Shown here: positions 1 through 8,457 of the stretch, piece by piece
How the letters are laid out: the number at the start of each line of letters is the position of its first letter
Numbering within the stretch: the first letter of the stretch is position 1
Assembly: GCA_002070025.1 (NCBI GenBank)
Contig: MWCL01000009.1
Span: 1 to 57,708 of the forward strand
From: Spirochaetes bacterium ADurb.Bin215
GTDB taxonomy: Bacteria > Spirochaetota > Spirochaetia > Treponematales > Treponemataceae
Length of the DNA stretch: 57,708 nt
Direction of reading: 5' to 3'
The notes under the pieces: model-generated
Database searches by the model: none
Seen by the model: only the letters and a program-made list of their open reading frames with translations
Told to the model about the DNA's origin: nothing
Position numbers and translations under genes: made by a program

Positions 1-90
1 ATCGTGGTTGTGGTGGTGAGCCTGCTTACCAAAAAACCGTCCGCCGAAGCGCTGGCCGTGTACGACGAAACGGTAAAAGAACTCGCCTGA
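1..90 (+). CDS. C-terminal tail of a probable sodium:solute symporter (partial)
   Basis: The window opens inside a reading frame that ends with TGA at 88-90. The 29 visible residues begin with a run of valines (end of a membrane helix) followed by SLLTKKPSAEALAVYDE. A last helix leading into a short SLLTKxP-type cytoplasmic tail is typical of SSS-family sodium/sugar symporters, which often sit in sugar-use loci. The gene lies in the same direction as the GH3 glycosidase that follows but is separated from it by a terminator hairpin. The family call rests only on this tail, so it is tentative; another polytopic transporter is possible. Confidence 0.45.
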   Translation: MVVVVVSLLTKKPSAEALAVYDETVKELA

Positions 91-110
91 TATCACCGTT
101 GGTACTCGAT

Positions 111-152
111 GTCTCATGAGATGCATCCGCGTTTCATGAGACTTTTTTTTAT
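111..152 (+). terminator. Rho-independent terminator after the symporter gene
   Basis: GTCTCATGA (111-119) pairs perfectly with TCATGAGAC (134-142) across a 14-base loop and is followed directly by eight T (143-150). It starts 20 bases after the upstream stop codon and ends before the GH3 gene, so the two genes are probably separate transcription units. Confidence 0.8.
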
Positions 153-209
153 CTTTTTAGTATTTCTTCTCAATTCCGGGCTATACTTGATACCAATTTG
201 GGGGAAATC

Positions 210-2099
210 ATGAAAAAGTATAGAGTTGTAGCTATAACCATACTGATTTGCACCGTTCTCGTTGAAGCTACCTGTAACGGTAAAAATGAGACTGTCGAAG
301 TTCCTGCCACTGCATCGTACCGTGATACCGCGCTTCCGGTGGAAGAGCGGGTGGAGGATCTCCTGTCCCGGATGACCCTGAAAGAGAAAGTTGCACAGAT
401 GGCGCAAGCGGTTATCTACCGCGCCTCACCACAGGATACAAAAACCTGGGCGCTCGGCTCTATATTGAGCGGCGGCGGTGATCATCCCCGATCGGGAATA
501 TCTGCAAAAGACTGGCTTGATCACTGCAACGAGTATCAAAAAGCCGCCATTTCCACACGCCTCGGCATTCCCCTGCTGTACGGCATTGATTCTGTTCATG
601 GATGTGCAAAGATGGGCGGCGCCACGGTGTTTCCCCACAATATCGGTCTCGGAGCGGCAAATGATCCGGAGCTTGTCGAACGCATAGGACGGATTACCGC
701 AACCGAAACGGCCGCCGGGGGTATTCACTGGAATTTCTCACCCTGTATCGCCGTGTCCCGGGATGAACGCTGGGGCCGTGCGTATGAAAGCTATTCCGAG
801 TCGCCCGGGATAGTCGCCAGACTGGGCTCGGCCTATGTCCGGGGACATGAAGCGGGACGCCTTTCAGACCGGGAAACCATTGCGAGCTGTCCCAAGCATT
901 ATTTTGCGGATGGCGGCGCGGAATGGGGAACGAGTCCTCACGGGATTGACCGGGGGAATTCATCCCTTCCGGAAGATGAACTTCGCCGGATTCATCTCGC
1001 ACCCTACATCGCGGCCATGAAAGAAAACCCGGCAACGGTCATGATCTCGTTCTCAAGTATCCATAACGAGAAAATGCATTCAAACAAACAATGGATCGAC
1101 GTACTCAGATCGGAGCTCGGTTTTACCGGATTGATCGTGTCCGACTGGGCGGGCCACACCGAGATTGACGGTCCGGATAAATTCGCACAGGCCATCAATG
1201 CCGGAATAGACATGATCATGATTCCGGAAGACTATCAACTATTCATCACCGAAGTCGTAGGAAATGTGGAAGATGGAACGATTTCCATCACCCGTATCGA
1301 TGAAGCTGTTCGACGGATTCTCACATTGAAATTTGAAATGGGGCTCTTCGAAAACCCGTTCGCGGACGATTCTCTCATTCCGCTCGTCGGAAGCGATGAA
1401 CACATGGCTGTCGCCAGGGATGCGGTCCGGAAAAGCCTTGTGCTTCTGGAAAACAAGAATACGGTGCTGCCCCTTTCAGCGAATAGTACCATCGCCCTTG
1501 TGGGAACCAAGGCAAAAGATCTCGGCGCCCTCTGCGGGGGCTGGACCATCTACTGGGGCGGGTACAGCGAATACGAAACGCTCCATCCCTGGCTTGAACA
1601 GAATTCCGCTCGCGCTGTCGCGAATAATGAACGGGTGAACGGCATGGACCTCCTCACTGCCTTTACGGAGCGTCGCGGCAGTACTTCCATCCTCTATTCC
1701 GAAGACGGCTCGGACATCACCGGAGCGGATTGCGCAGTGGTTGTTGTCGGTGAAAAGCCCTATACGGAGATGACGGGAGATACTGACTCACTTGCTCTGT
1801 CAAAGCTGGATATCGACCGGGTACGGACCGCGAAAGGGCAGGGTCTTCCCGTTGTCGTTGTGGTTATCAGTGGACGACCGCTCATTCTGGACAGCATCCT
1901 TCCGTACTGCGACGCCGTGGTGGCTGCCTGGCTGCCCGGTTCCATGGCGGGCCCCGGCATTGCAGACGTCCTGTTCGGGGATTATAATTTTACCGGGAAA
2001 TTGTCTGTTACCTGGCCGGAAAGTATGGATCAACTCCCGATAAACGTTGGGGACGGTAAAGAGGGGCTGTATCCCTTTGGCTATGGACTGAGCTATTAG
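210..2099 (+). CDS. Glycoside hydrolase family 3 beta-glycosidase, exported
   Basis: A 629-residue retaining exo-glycosidase that should release terminal sugars from beta-linked oligosaccharides. The N-terminal (beta/alpha)8 domain holds a KHYFADGG substrate-site motif and the nucleophile loop VSDW, with Asp at about residue 312. The C-terminal alpha/beta sandwich begins near the RKSLVLLEN motif and ends with PFGYGLSY, typical of the barley Exo-I/ExoP branch. ATG at 210 is chosen because a GGGGG Shine-Dalgarno (200-204) lies 5 bases before it; an in-frame TTG at 198 has none. A basic, hydrophobic N-terminus points to export. A Cys in an irregular lipobox (EATC) could make it a lipoprotein, but this is uncertain. 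A TATACT at 182-187 may be its -10 box. The exact sugar specificity cannot be read; the arabinan-type neighbours suggest a plant-polysaccharide side-chain role. Confidence 0.93.
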   Translation: MKKYRVVAITILICTVLVEATCNGKNETVEVPATASYRDTALPVEERVEDLLSRMTLKEKVAQMAQAVIYRASPQDTKTWALGSILSGGGDHPRSGISAKDWLDHCNEYQKAAISTRLGIPLLYGIDSVHGCAKMGGATVFPHNIGLGAANDPELVERIGRITATETAAGGIHWNFSPCIAVSRDERWGRAYESYSESPGIVARLGSAYVRGHEAGRLSDRETIASCPKHYFADGGAEWGTSPHGIDRGNSSLPEDELRRIHLAPYIAAMKENPATVMISFSSIHNEKMHSNKQWIDVLRSELGFTGLIVSDWAGHTEIDGPDKFAQAINAGIDMIMIPEDYQLFITEVVGNVEDGTISITRIDEAVRRILTLKFEMGLFENPFADDSLIPLVGSDEHMAVARDAVRKSLVLLENKNTVLPLSANSTIALVGTKAKDLGALCGGWTIYWGGYSEYETLHPWLEQNSARAVANNERVNGMDLLTAFTERRGSTSILYSEDGSDITGADCAVVVVGEKPYTEMTGDTDSLALSKLDIDRVRTAKGQGLPVVVVVISGRPLILDSILPYCDAVVAAWLPGSMAGPGIADVLFGDYNFTGKLSVTWPESMDQLPINVGDGKEGLYPFGYGLSY

Positions 2100-2104
2100 G
2101 TCCA

Positions 2105-2126
2105 GCTATCAAAATTGTTGAAAAAA
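2105..2126. repeat. 22-bp repeat, copy 1
   Basis: These 22 bases are identical to 9413-9434. The core, TCAA-AATTG-TTGA, is an imperfect inverted repeat. This copy lies just after the GH3 stop codon, inside a possible hairpin loop closed by CCAGC (2102-2106) and GCTGG (2130-2134). The second copy lies between nrdG and the regulator gene. Confidence 0.75.
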
Positions 2127-2167
2127 CGCGCTGGTTTTACCGGATTGTGGTAATGTACCGGTTTTAA

Positions 2168-2183
2168 TTTAGTAAATACTAAA
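2168..2183. promoter_or_regulatory. Candidate regulator operator, site A
   Basis: TTTAGT-AAAT-ACTAAA is a perfect inverted repeat of two 6-base arms around 4 bases. It lies about 27 bp upstream of the -35 box of the ABC importer promoter. The same 6-4-6 architecture with matching half-sites occurs at 2269-2284 and at 9384-9399 over the promoter of the ArsR-like regulator. Binding by that regulator is an inference. Confidence 0.55.
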
Positions 2184-2209
2184 ACAAAAAATAAAAAACT
2201 AAAAAACAT

Positions 2210-2239
2210 TTGACAATTTGAAAATAATGACTCTATACT
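2210..2239 (+). promoter_or_regulatory. Sigma-70-type promoter of the sugar ABC importer operon
   Basis: A perfect -35 box TTGACA (2210-2215) is followed after 18 bp by TATACT (2234-2239). A second -10-like box TATAAT (2261-2266) without a good -35 lies downstream. The 209-base gap between the GH3 gene and the binding-protein gene is AT-rich and holds this promoter between two candidate operators. Confidence 0.75.
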
Positions 2240-2268
2240 TTCGTTAGGTTGATTAGTATCTATAATGT

Positions 2269-2284
2269 TATAGTAGTTACTAAA
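2269..2284. promoter_or_regulatory. Candidate regulator operator, site B
   Basis: TATAGT-AGTT-ACTAAA shares the 6-4-6 inverted-repeat plan of sites A and C, with one mismatch between the arms. It sits downstream of the main -10 box and next to a second TATAAT, where a bound repressor would block initiation or early elongation. Centres of sites A and B are about 101 bp apart, which would permit looping. Confidence 0.5.
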
Positions 2285-2308
2285 TAAAAGACGGAAGGAG
2301 GACAAATT

Positions 2309-3610
2309 ATGAAATATTTGTCAAAGATTCTTGCGGTGACAATGATGTTCTTCATTGCCGCCGCCGTGTTTGCCGGCGGAGCGACTGACCAGAGCGCTTC
2401 GGGAGACAAAGTTACCACGCTGACATTCTGGACCTTTCAGGAACTGCACAGCGCGTTCATGCTGGATGCCGTGGAGAGCTGGAACAAATTGCATCCTGCA
2501 GAGAAAGTCACCCTGAAGGTTGATGTTCTTCCCTATGATGAAATGCACAACAAACTGCTCATTTCTCTTCAGGCGGGTACCGGTGCTCCTGATATCTCCG
2601 ATATCGAGATTTCCCGGTTTGCCAACTATCTGAAGGGTAAGAATCCGGGACTCGCACCGCTCAATGATGTTCTTGCCGCGGACCTGGACAAGTTTGTCCG
2701 TGGACGGCTGGACAATTACGCGAAAGACGGCAAGTTCTACGGTCTTGATTATCATGTCGGTGCTTCGGTCATGTACTACAACAAGGAAATCATGGATCAG
2801 GCGGGCGTTGATATCGATTCCATCATTACCTGGGACGATTATTTCGAAGCAGGTAAAAAGGTTGTCGCGAAGACCGGCAAGCCCATGTCGACCATCGAAT
2901 CAACTGAACACTGGTCCTACTACCCGCTCATCTCCCAGCAGGGTTCCGACTTCCTCGACAAGAACGGTAACGGGGTACTGGATAACGATATCAACGTAAA
3001 GACCCTCGAGTTCCTCAAGAAGATGCTGGATGCCAATGTCGTTATTACCGCTCCGGCCGGATTCCACCATTCGGAGGAATACTGGAGTTTCATGAACAAT
3101 TCCGGTGCTGCGTCACTGTGGATGCCCCTGTGGTACATGGGCCGGTTCACGTCCTACATGCCGAAGCTCAAGGGCAAGATTGTTGTCCGACCGCTTCCGG
3201 TCTGGAAGAAGGGTGGATCACGGTCTGCCGGTATGGGTGGCACCGGTACCGCAGTTACCAACCAGTCAAAGAATCTTGATCTTGCCAAACGGTTCCTTGC
3301 GTATGCCAAGGGCTCAAAAGAGGGATCAATCAAGACCTGGACAGTCCTCGGTTTCGATCCGATCCGCTGGGATGTATGGTCCGATCCTGCCATGAAGGCT
3401 CCGAATATTTATACCGACTACTTTGGAAACGGTGTATTCGACATGCTCGTAAGCATCAAGGATGAAATCGGCGGCATCAATGTCGGCGAGAAATATCCCG
3501 AGGCGGTCAGTATCGTACAGCGGAATGTCATGTTCAAAGTACTCGGCGAAAAGAGCGCAACGCCCAAAGAGGCATTGAGCGCTGCGAATAAACTGCTCAA
3601 CAGCAGATAA
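2309..3610 (+). CDS. Sugar ABC importer, extracellular solute-binding protein (family 1)
   Basis: A 433-residue binding protein that captures a sugar or oligosaccharide outside the inner membrane and delivers it to the two permeases encoded next. It has a signal peptide ending near VFA-GG (about residue 22), no lipobox Cys there, and the family-1 pattern: TLTFWTFQE near the mature start, PDISDIEISRF, and aromatic-rich segments such as EHWSYYPL and LWMPLWYMG that commonly line sugar clefts. A strong Shine-Dalgarno (GGAAGGAGG) precedes ATG 2309. It is the first gene of the operon binding protein-permease-permease-GH51-GH43, so an arabinan-derived oligosaccharide is the likely ligand. No ATP-binding subunit is encoded here; such operons often share an MsmK-like ATPase encoded elsewhere. 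Confidence 0.93.
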   Translation: MKYLSKILAVTMMFFIAAAVFAGGATDQSASGDKVTTLTFWTFQELHSAFMLDAVESWNKLHPAEKVTLKVDVLPYDEMHNKLLISLQAGTGAPDISDIEISRFANYLKGKNPGLAPLNDVLAADLDKFVRGRLDNYAKDGKFYGLDYHVGASVMYYNKEIMDQAGVDIDSIITWDDYFEAGKKVVAKTGKPMSTIESTEHWSYYPLISQQGSDFLDKNGNGVLDNDINVKTLEFLKKMLDANVVITAPAGFHHSEEYWSFMNNSGAASLWMPLWYMGRFTSYMPKLKGKIVVRPLPVWKKGGSRSAGMGGTGTAVTNQSKNLDLAKRFLAYAKGSKEGSIKTWTVLGFDPIRWDVWSDPAMKAPNIYTDYFGNGVFDMLVSIKDEIGGINVGEKYPEAVSIVQRNVMFKVLGEKSATPKEALSAANKLLNSR

Positions 3611-3622
3611 CGCGTAATGGTT

Positions 3623-3653
3623 TTACCGCGGAGCGATAGTTTCTCCGCGGTAA
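3623..3653 (+). promoter_or_regulatory. Intercistronic hairpin after the binding-protein gene
   Basis: TTACCGCGGAG (3623-3633) pairs perfectly over 11 bp with CTCCGCGGTAA (3643-3653) around a 9-base loop, followed by a weak T-rich stretch. Hairpins here commonly protect the binding-protein mRNA or act as partial terminators, so that binding protein is made in excess over permease. The following permease has its own Shine-Dalgarno and no visible promoter, which fits read-through. Confidence 0.7.
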
Positions 3654-3680
3654 TTTCGTTACAACCTATTGGAGGAGTAC

Positions 3681-4586
3681 ATGCCGGGGTCATTCTTTTC
3701 ACGACGCATCATTACGCAAAAAACCGCTCCATGGATTTTTGTTTCGCCGTTTATCATTGTATTTTTCGTTTTTTTCCTGTATCCACTCATTTCAACATTC
3801 GTGATGAGTCTCCAGGAAATTCATGGTCCGGGTGATGTAACGTTTATCGGACTGCAGAATTACCGGGCGCTGGCAAATGAGCAATTCGCCCACGCAATCA
3901 AGAACAGCGCGGTCTATACCATTTTGACAATTGCCATCCTGGTACCGCTTCCGCTTGTTCTGGCGGTATTCATCAATGCCCAAACAACACGGCTTCGGGG
4001 TTTTTTCAAGTCAGCCTATTTTCTTCCGGCGCTTACCTCGGTTGTTGTTGCCGGTCTTTTTTTCCGTTTTGCTTTCAGTGCCCAGGAAACGGCTTTTATA
4101 AACAAGCTTGTTGCCACCATCGGGGGAACGCCAAAGGATTGGCTGTTTCAGCGGTGGACAACCATGTTCGTTCTGGTACTTTTTTGTACCTGGCGATGGT
4201 TCGGTGTCAATATAATCTATTTTCTTTCCGGGCTTAACGCCATTCCGCAAGAACAGTACGAGGCCGCCGAGATTGACGGCGCGTCTCCATTTCAGCGTTT
4301 TTTCTTTATAACGCTGCCGAATCTGAAAGCCGTTACCGTCTATGTGGTAACCATAAGCGTATACGGCGGATTCGCAATGTTTGCCGAAAGCTTCACCATG
4401 TTCGGTTCTGCCCGATCACCGGGAGATATCGGTTTGACCATAGTCGGGTACATCTATCTTGAAGGATTCAATTTTGCCCGGCTCGGCATGGGTTCAGCCA
4501 TCGGGGTGACCCTGTTTGTCATCATCATGACCGTTAATCTGATACAACTCAGCTTTACGGGTACGTTCAGGAAGAAGGGGAACTGA
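3681..4586 (+). CDS. Sugar ABC importer permease, MalF/UgpA type
   Basis: A 301-residue inner-membrane permease with about six hydrophobic helices. It carries the cytoplasmic EAA loop, seen as EQYEAAEIDGASPFQRFFFI, which docks on the ATPase. ATG at 3681 is chosen because GGAGGAG (3671-3677) lies 3 bases upstream; an in-frame TTG at 3669 overlaps that site and would remove it. It pairs with the next gene as the heterodimeric membrane channel for the upstream binding protein. The stop codon is 2 bases before the next start, so the two are probably translated together. Confidence 0.93.
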   Translation: MPGSFFSRRIITQKTAPWIFVSPFIIVFFVFFLYPLISTFVMSLQEIHGPGDVTFIGLQNYRALANEQFAHAIKNSAVYTILTIAILVPLPLVLAVFINAQTTRLRGFFKSAYFLPALTSVVVAGLFFRFAFSAQETAFINKLVATIGGTPKDWLFQRWTTMFVLVLFCTWRWFGVNIIYFLSGLNAIPQEQYEAAEIDGASPFQRFFFITLPNLKAVTVYVVTISVYGGFAMFAESFTMFGSARSPGDIGLTIVGYIYLEGFNFARLGMGSAIGVTLFVIIMTVNLIQLSFTGTFRKKGN

Positions 4587-4588
4587 GT

Positions 4589-5437
4589 ATGACCTACCAC
4601 AATAGATCAATTCTGATACAACAAATTCTGAAGTATATGGTCATGGTCGCCATGTCGGTTTTTGCCCTGGCTCCATTTCTGTTTCTGCTTCTCTCCTCGC
4701 TCCGGCCCGGCGCTCAAATGGTGCAAAACGGACTCACGCTTGATTTTGACTTGCGGACAATGAGTCTTGAAGGATACCGGATTCTCATGAACTACAGCGA
4801 AGGGCTGTACTTTAACTGGTACACAAACAGCGTGATCATTACCATTGTCCAGACCTGTGTTTCCGTTCTGCTCAGTTCAATGGTTGGCTACGCGCTCGCC
4901 GTGTACGATTTCAGGGGACGGAACCTGGTTTTTACCGTGGTTCTTGCGGTCATGATGATTCCCGTCGAGATTCTCATTCTTCCGCTTTTCAAACTGACAA
5001 TTCTTTTGAAGATCATTGACACAAAAGCTGGAGTCATTCTTCCGTTCGCCGTTTCTCCGTTCGCGGTATTCTTTTTCCGTCAGTATTCCATGGGGATTCC
5101 GAAAGATCTCATCGACTCGGGACGGATCGACGGATGTAATGAACTGGGAATATTTTTCAGAATCATTACTCCGGTGCTCTTGCCTGCATTCGGGGCAATC
5201 GCCATTCTCCAGGCAATGGGAAGCTGGAATTCATTCCTCTGGCCGCTCATTGTACTGCGTTCTAACGAAAATTTGACATTGCCTATCGGACTGCAATCGT
5301 TGTTGACGCCGTATGGGAACAACTACGACGTATTGCTGTCCGGATCGGTTTTGTCGATAATACCAATCATCATCGTCTTTCTGCTGAATCAGAAAGCGTT
5401 TATTACCGGCCTGACTGTCGGAAGTGTAAAGGGATAA
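4589..5437 (+). CDS. Sugar ABC importer permease, MalG/UgpE type
   Basis: A 282-residue partner permease with about six transmembrane helices. The EAA loop is recognisable but divergent (DLIDSGRIDGCNELGIFFRI, with Ser where Ala is usual), followed by a typical LPAFGAIAILQAMGSWNSF stretch and the C-terminal QKAFITGLTVGSVKG tail of MalG-type subunits. It starts 2 bases after the upstream permease stop and precedes the GH51 gene by 8 bases. The complex should import the arabinose-containing oligosaccharides that the two following hydrolases produce or process. Confidence 0.93.
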   Translation: MTYHNRSILIQQILKYMVMVAMSVFALAPFLFLLLSSLRPGAQMVQNGLTLDFDLRTMSLEGYRILMNYSEGLYFNWYTNSVIITIVQTCVSVLLSSMVGYALAVYDFRGRNLVFTVVLAVMMIPVEILILPLFKLTILLKIIDTKAGVILPFAVSPFAVFFFRQYSMGIPKDLIDSGRIDGCNELGIFFRIITPVLLPAFGAIAILQAMGSWNSFLWPLIVLRSNENLTLPIGLQSLLTPYGNNYDVLLSGSVLSIIPIIIVFLLNQKAFITGLTVGSVKG

Positions 5438-5445
5438 TTACTACC

Positions 5446-6936
5446 ATGAGCAAAGTATCAATGACTGTCGAGAAAAACTTCGTACGCTCCCACGTGGACG
5501 ACCGGTTATACAGCTCCTTTATCGAGCATCTTGGCCGTGCGGTGTATTCAGGAATCTATGAACCAGACCATCCTCTGGCAGATGAACAGGGATTCAGAAA
5601 GGACGTGATTGCCCTGGTGCGGGACCTCGGTGTTTCGTTGATCCGGTATCCGGGCGGAAACTTCCTTTCCGGGTATGACTGGAAAGACGGTATCGGTCCG
5701 CGGAATAGTCGTCCGCGTCGTCTGGATCTTGCATGGAGAACCATTGAGCCAAACCTGATCGGTATTGACGAGTTTGTTGACTGGTCAAAAAAAGCCGGGA
5801 CCGGCATCATGGGCGCGGTAAACATGGGAACCGGCACGCCGAAAGAAGCGGGCGAGTTACTGGAATACTGCAATTTTTCCGGCGGAACGTACTGGAGCGA
5901 CTTGCGAAAAAAGAATGGGCACCCGGAACCCTACGGAATAAAAACCTGGTGTGTGGGAAATGAAATGGACGGGCCCTGGCAAATTTGCCATCTCGACGCA
6001 GTCGACTACGGAAAAAAAGCCCGGGAAACCGCCAAGATAATGAAATGGATTGACGAGGATATCGAGCTGGTTGCCTGTGGAAGCGCGACCAGTCTCATGC
6101 CGAGTTATCCCGAGTGGGACCGGATCGTTCTAGAGCATACGTATGAGCAGGTGGATTATCTCTCGCTCCACCGGTACTACGAGAATCATGGGAACGACCG
6201 GGATTTTCTCGCGTCCTTTGTGGACATGGACCGCTTCATAAAAAGTGTCGCGTCCACGGTTGATTACGTGAAGGCGCTCAAGCGGAGCTCCAAAACGGTG
6301 TACCTTTCATTCGATGAGTGGAATGTGTGGTATCAGCAAAAGCAGACCCGCTTTGATTGGGAAGTGGCACCGCCCATTCTGGAGGATCAATACTCCCTGC
6401 TTGACGCGCTTGTATTCGCCGGTTTGGGTATTACCCTTATCAACAATTCCGACCGGGTGCGGATTGCCTGTCTTGCGCAGTTGGTAAATGTTATCGCGCC
6501 CATCTTTACCCAAAAAGGTGGACCGGCGATCATGCAGAGCACGTACTGGCCGTTCAGGGATATTTCCCGCTACGGACGTGGTTCGGTACTTGAACCGGTA
6601 ATCAAGGCCCCAACGATGGAAACCGTGTACGGCGACGCGCCGGTACTGGCTCTTGCGGCGGTACACCAGGAAGATTCCCGTGAACTGACGGTGTTTTGTC
6701 TGAACATTGACGAGACAGAGACCCATCAACTTGATCTCGCGCTCGGATCTTTCGGCGATATAACCATGATCTCGCGACAGGAGCTTTCGGGCAAAGACCG
6801 CCATGCGAAAAATGACTTTTCCATGCCGGACAGGATTATACCGAAATCTCTGGAACCTGTTCAGGGATCATGTCCGAATTGTTCTTTGATCATACCGCCG
6901 CTTTCCTGGAATGTGTTCCGCTTTTCCTATAGCTGA
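5446..6936 (+). CDS. abfA: GH51 alpha-L-arabinofuranosidase, cytoplasmic
   Basis: A 496-residue retaining arabinofuranosidase that removes terminal alpha-L-arabinofuranose from arabinan, arabinoxylan or imported arabino-oligosaccharides. The general acid/base Glu is in CVGNEMDG (about residue 173) and the nucleophile Glu in SFDEWNVWY (about residue 291). FIEHLGRAVYSGIYEP near the N-terminus and the C-terminal beta-sandwich match full-length GH51 enzymes. No signal peptide is present, so it probably acts inside the cell on sugars brought in by the ABC importer encoded just upstream. It starts 8 bases after the permease stop; its Shine-Dalgarno is weak, which suggests dependence on upstream translation. 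Confidence 0.95.
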   Translation: MSKVSMTVEKNFVRSHVDDRLYSSFIEHLGRAVYSGIYEPDHPLADEQGFRKDVIALVRDLGVSLIRYPGGNFLSGYDWKDGIGPRNSRPRRLDLAWRTIEPNLIGIDEFVDWSKKAGTGIMGAVNMGTGTPKEAGELLEYCNFSGGTYWSDLRKKNGHPEPYGIKTWCVGNEMDGPWQICHLDAVDYGKKARETAKIMKWIDEDIELVACGSATSLMPSYPEWDRIVLEHTYEQVDYLSLHRYYENHGNDRDFLASFVDMDRFIKSVASTVDYVKALKRSSKTVYLSFDEWNVWYQQKQTRFDWEVAPPILEDQYSLLDALVFAGLGITLINNSDRVRIACLAQLVNVIAPIFTQKGGPAIMQSTYWPFRDISRYGRGSVLEPVIKAPTMETVYGDAPVLALAAVHQEDSRELTVFCLNIDETETHQLDLALGSFGDITMISRQELSGKDRHAKNDFSMPDRIIPKSLEPVQGSCPNCSLIIPPLSWNVFRFSYS

Positions 6937-6951
6937 TTGAAGGGTCGTGAA

Positions 6952-8442
6952 ATGTATGGTGGTCAGGTAAAAAAAGGTACACGGTTTTTTCGTGTACCGG
7001 CGATCATGGTTGCGGGGGTGCTTCTGGTTTGTTCCTGTGTGTCCTCCTCTCACACGGGTACGGAGATTGCTTCTGCCAATCTCCGGTTTCCTGAACGCCC
7101 CCCGGAACTACGTCTTTTCGATTACACGGGATTCCGTGATCCGGCCACCTGGGGATTGTTGAATGGACACGATCCGTCGGTTATCCGGGATCCGGAAACC
7201 GGATTCTGGTACGCGTACTCAACGGATGTTCAGCGCGGCATGCTTGCGGAAAGCGGCATTCAGATCAGACGTTCGTCGGATCTTGTTTCCTGGGAGTTCA
7301 TCGGGCGGGCTCTGGAAGGAATTCCGGACGATGTGGATGACTGGGCGAGTCCTGCCGGATTCTGGGCTCCCGCCTGTATCCGGGTTAATGGTGAATACCG
7401 ACTCTATTATTCCGCGTCAATGTTCGGAAAACAGCGTTCCGCAATTGCGCTTGCGGTATCGGCGAATCCTGAAGGGCCTTTTGTGCACCGGGGAATCGTT
7501 CTGAAAACGGATACCGGTGATCCGGTGAATGCGATAGATCCGGCGATTGTCATTGACAATGAAACCGGCGCCCACTGGATGGTCTACGGTTCGTTCTGGG
7601 ACGGTATCCGTATGCTTCCTCTCGATACGGAAACCGGGTTTCTTCTTTCCGGACAAGTCGGGGATACGTTCGGTATTCCTGTTGCCACACGAAGCCGTGC
7701 TGTGGACGGTGCCGTTGAAGGGGCAGACATTGTGTTCAATTCCGGGACCGGATATAATTATCTCTTTGTATCGTACGGTTCGCTTTTTTCCGACTATCAT
7801 ATACGGGTTGCACGGAGCAAGACCCTTACCGGTCCGTACCGTGACCGGAACGGCCGTGTAATGACAGATACCACCTCGCCGGACAACCCTGCAGGACTGA
7901 AAATAACGAGCGGTTTCAAGTTCGGGACTACTCCGGGGTGGTTCGCCCCGGGACATTCTGCAGCTTTCAACGATGGTGAATCCTGGTACCTTGCCCATCA
8001 TGCCCGTCCGGAGGATGGTACCTCCTGGCCATATCTTCAGATACGGCGGATGTTCTGGACCCCTGACGGATGGCCGATAGTGAATCCGCTCAGTTATTCC
8101 GGCGAGACGGAACAACCGGTCAGTCCCGTTGATGTAGAGGGTGCCTACGACATCATTCTTTTTGAAGACAATCCTGAATCCACTATAACCGGATCCACCG
8201 TTCTGGAAATGAAAGTATCCGGTAAATTTACACTGTTAACGAAAGATTCGGGAGAGAAGATCCGGGGAACATGGGGTCTCTCCGGTAGCAACACGATACG
8301 TTTTGCTGCGGCGGAGTGGGGTGCCGAATGTGTGGTGATTCCTTCATGGGACCGCACCACGGACAGCGCGGCAATGGTGCTTACCGGTCTTGATTCGCGG
8401 GGACGTTGTGTATGGGCCTGTTCACTCCGGCAAGCGTTGTGA
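6952..8442 (+). CDS. GH43 endo-1,5-alpha-L-arabinanase lipoprotein
   Basis: A 496-residue five-bladed beta-propeller hydrolase cutting the arabinan backbone outside the inner membrane. The three acidic residues are visible: base Asp in GHDPSV (about 74), Asp in AIDPAI (about 196) and acid Glu in AVEGADI (about 256). The extra C-terminal beta-rich domain of about 120 residues (DIILFEDNPESTI onward) resembles that of Bacillus Abn2-type arabinanases. ATG 6952 has AAGGG 7 bases upstream; the earlier in-frame TTG at 6937 is adjacent to the GH51 stop and has no such site. The signal peptide ends with VCSC, a plausible lipobox. Together with the GH51 enzyme and importer it forms an outside-cut, import, inside-trim pathway. 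Confidence 0.9.
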   Translation: MYGGQVKKGTRFFRVPAIMVAGVLLVCSCVSSSHTGTEIASANLRFPERPPELRLFDYTGFRDPATWGLLNGHDPSVIRDPETGFWYAYSTDVQRGMLAESGIQIRRSSDLVSWEFIGRALEGIPDDVDDWASPAGFWAPACIRVNGEYRLYYSASMFGKQRSAIALAVSANPEGPFVHRGIVLKTDTGDPVNAIDPAIVIDNETGAHWMVYGSFWDGIRMLPLDTETGFLLSGQVGDTFGIPVATRSRAVDGAVEGADIVFNSGTGYNYLFVSYGSLFSDYHIRVARSKTLTGPYRDRNGRVMTDTTSPDNPAGLKITSGFKFGTTPGWFAPGHSAAFNDGESWYLAHHARPEDGTSWPYLQIRRMFWTPDGWPIVNPLSYSGETEQPVSPVDVEGAYDIILFEDNPESTITGSTVLEMKVSGKFTLLTKDSGEKIRGTWGLSGSNTIRFAAAEWGAECVVIPSWDRTTDSAAMVLTGLDSRGRCVWACSLRQAL

Positions 8443-8457
8443 CAGAGGGTGTTGCCG

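Noticed and set aside
2134-2170. Possible terminator after the GH3 gene (ACCGG and CCGGT followed by TTTTAATTT).
   Set aside because: The stem has only 5 bp and the loop is long, so it is too weak to call; a second weak stem (CCAGC/GCTGG) overlaps it.
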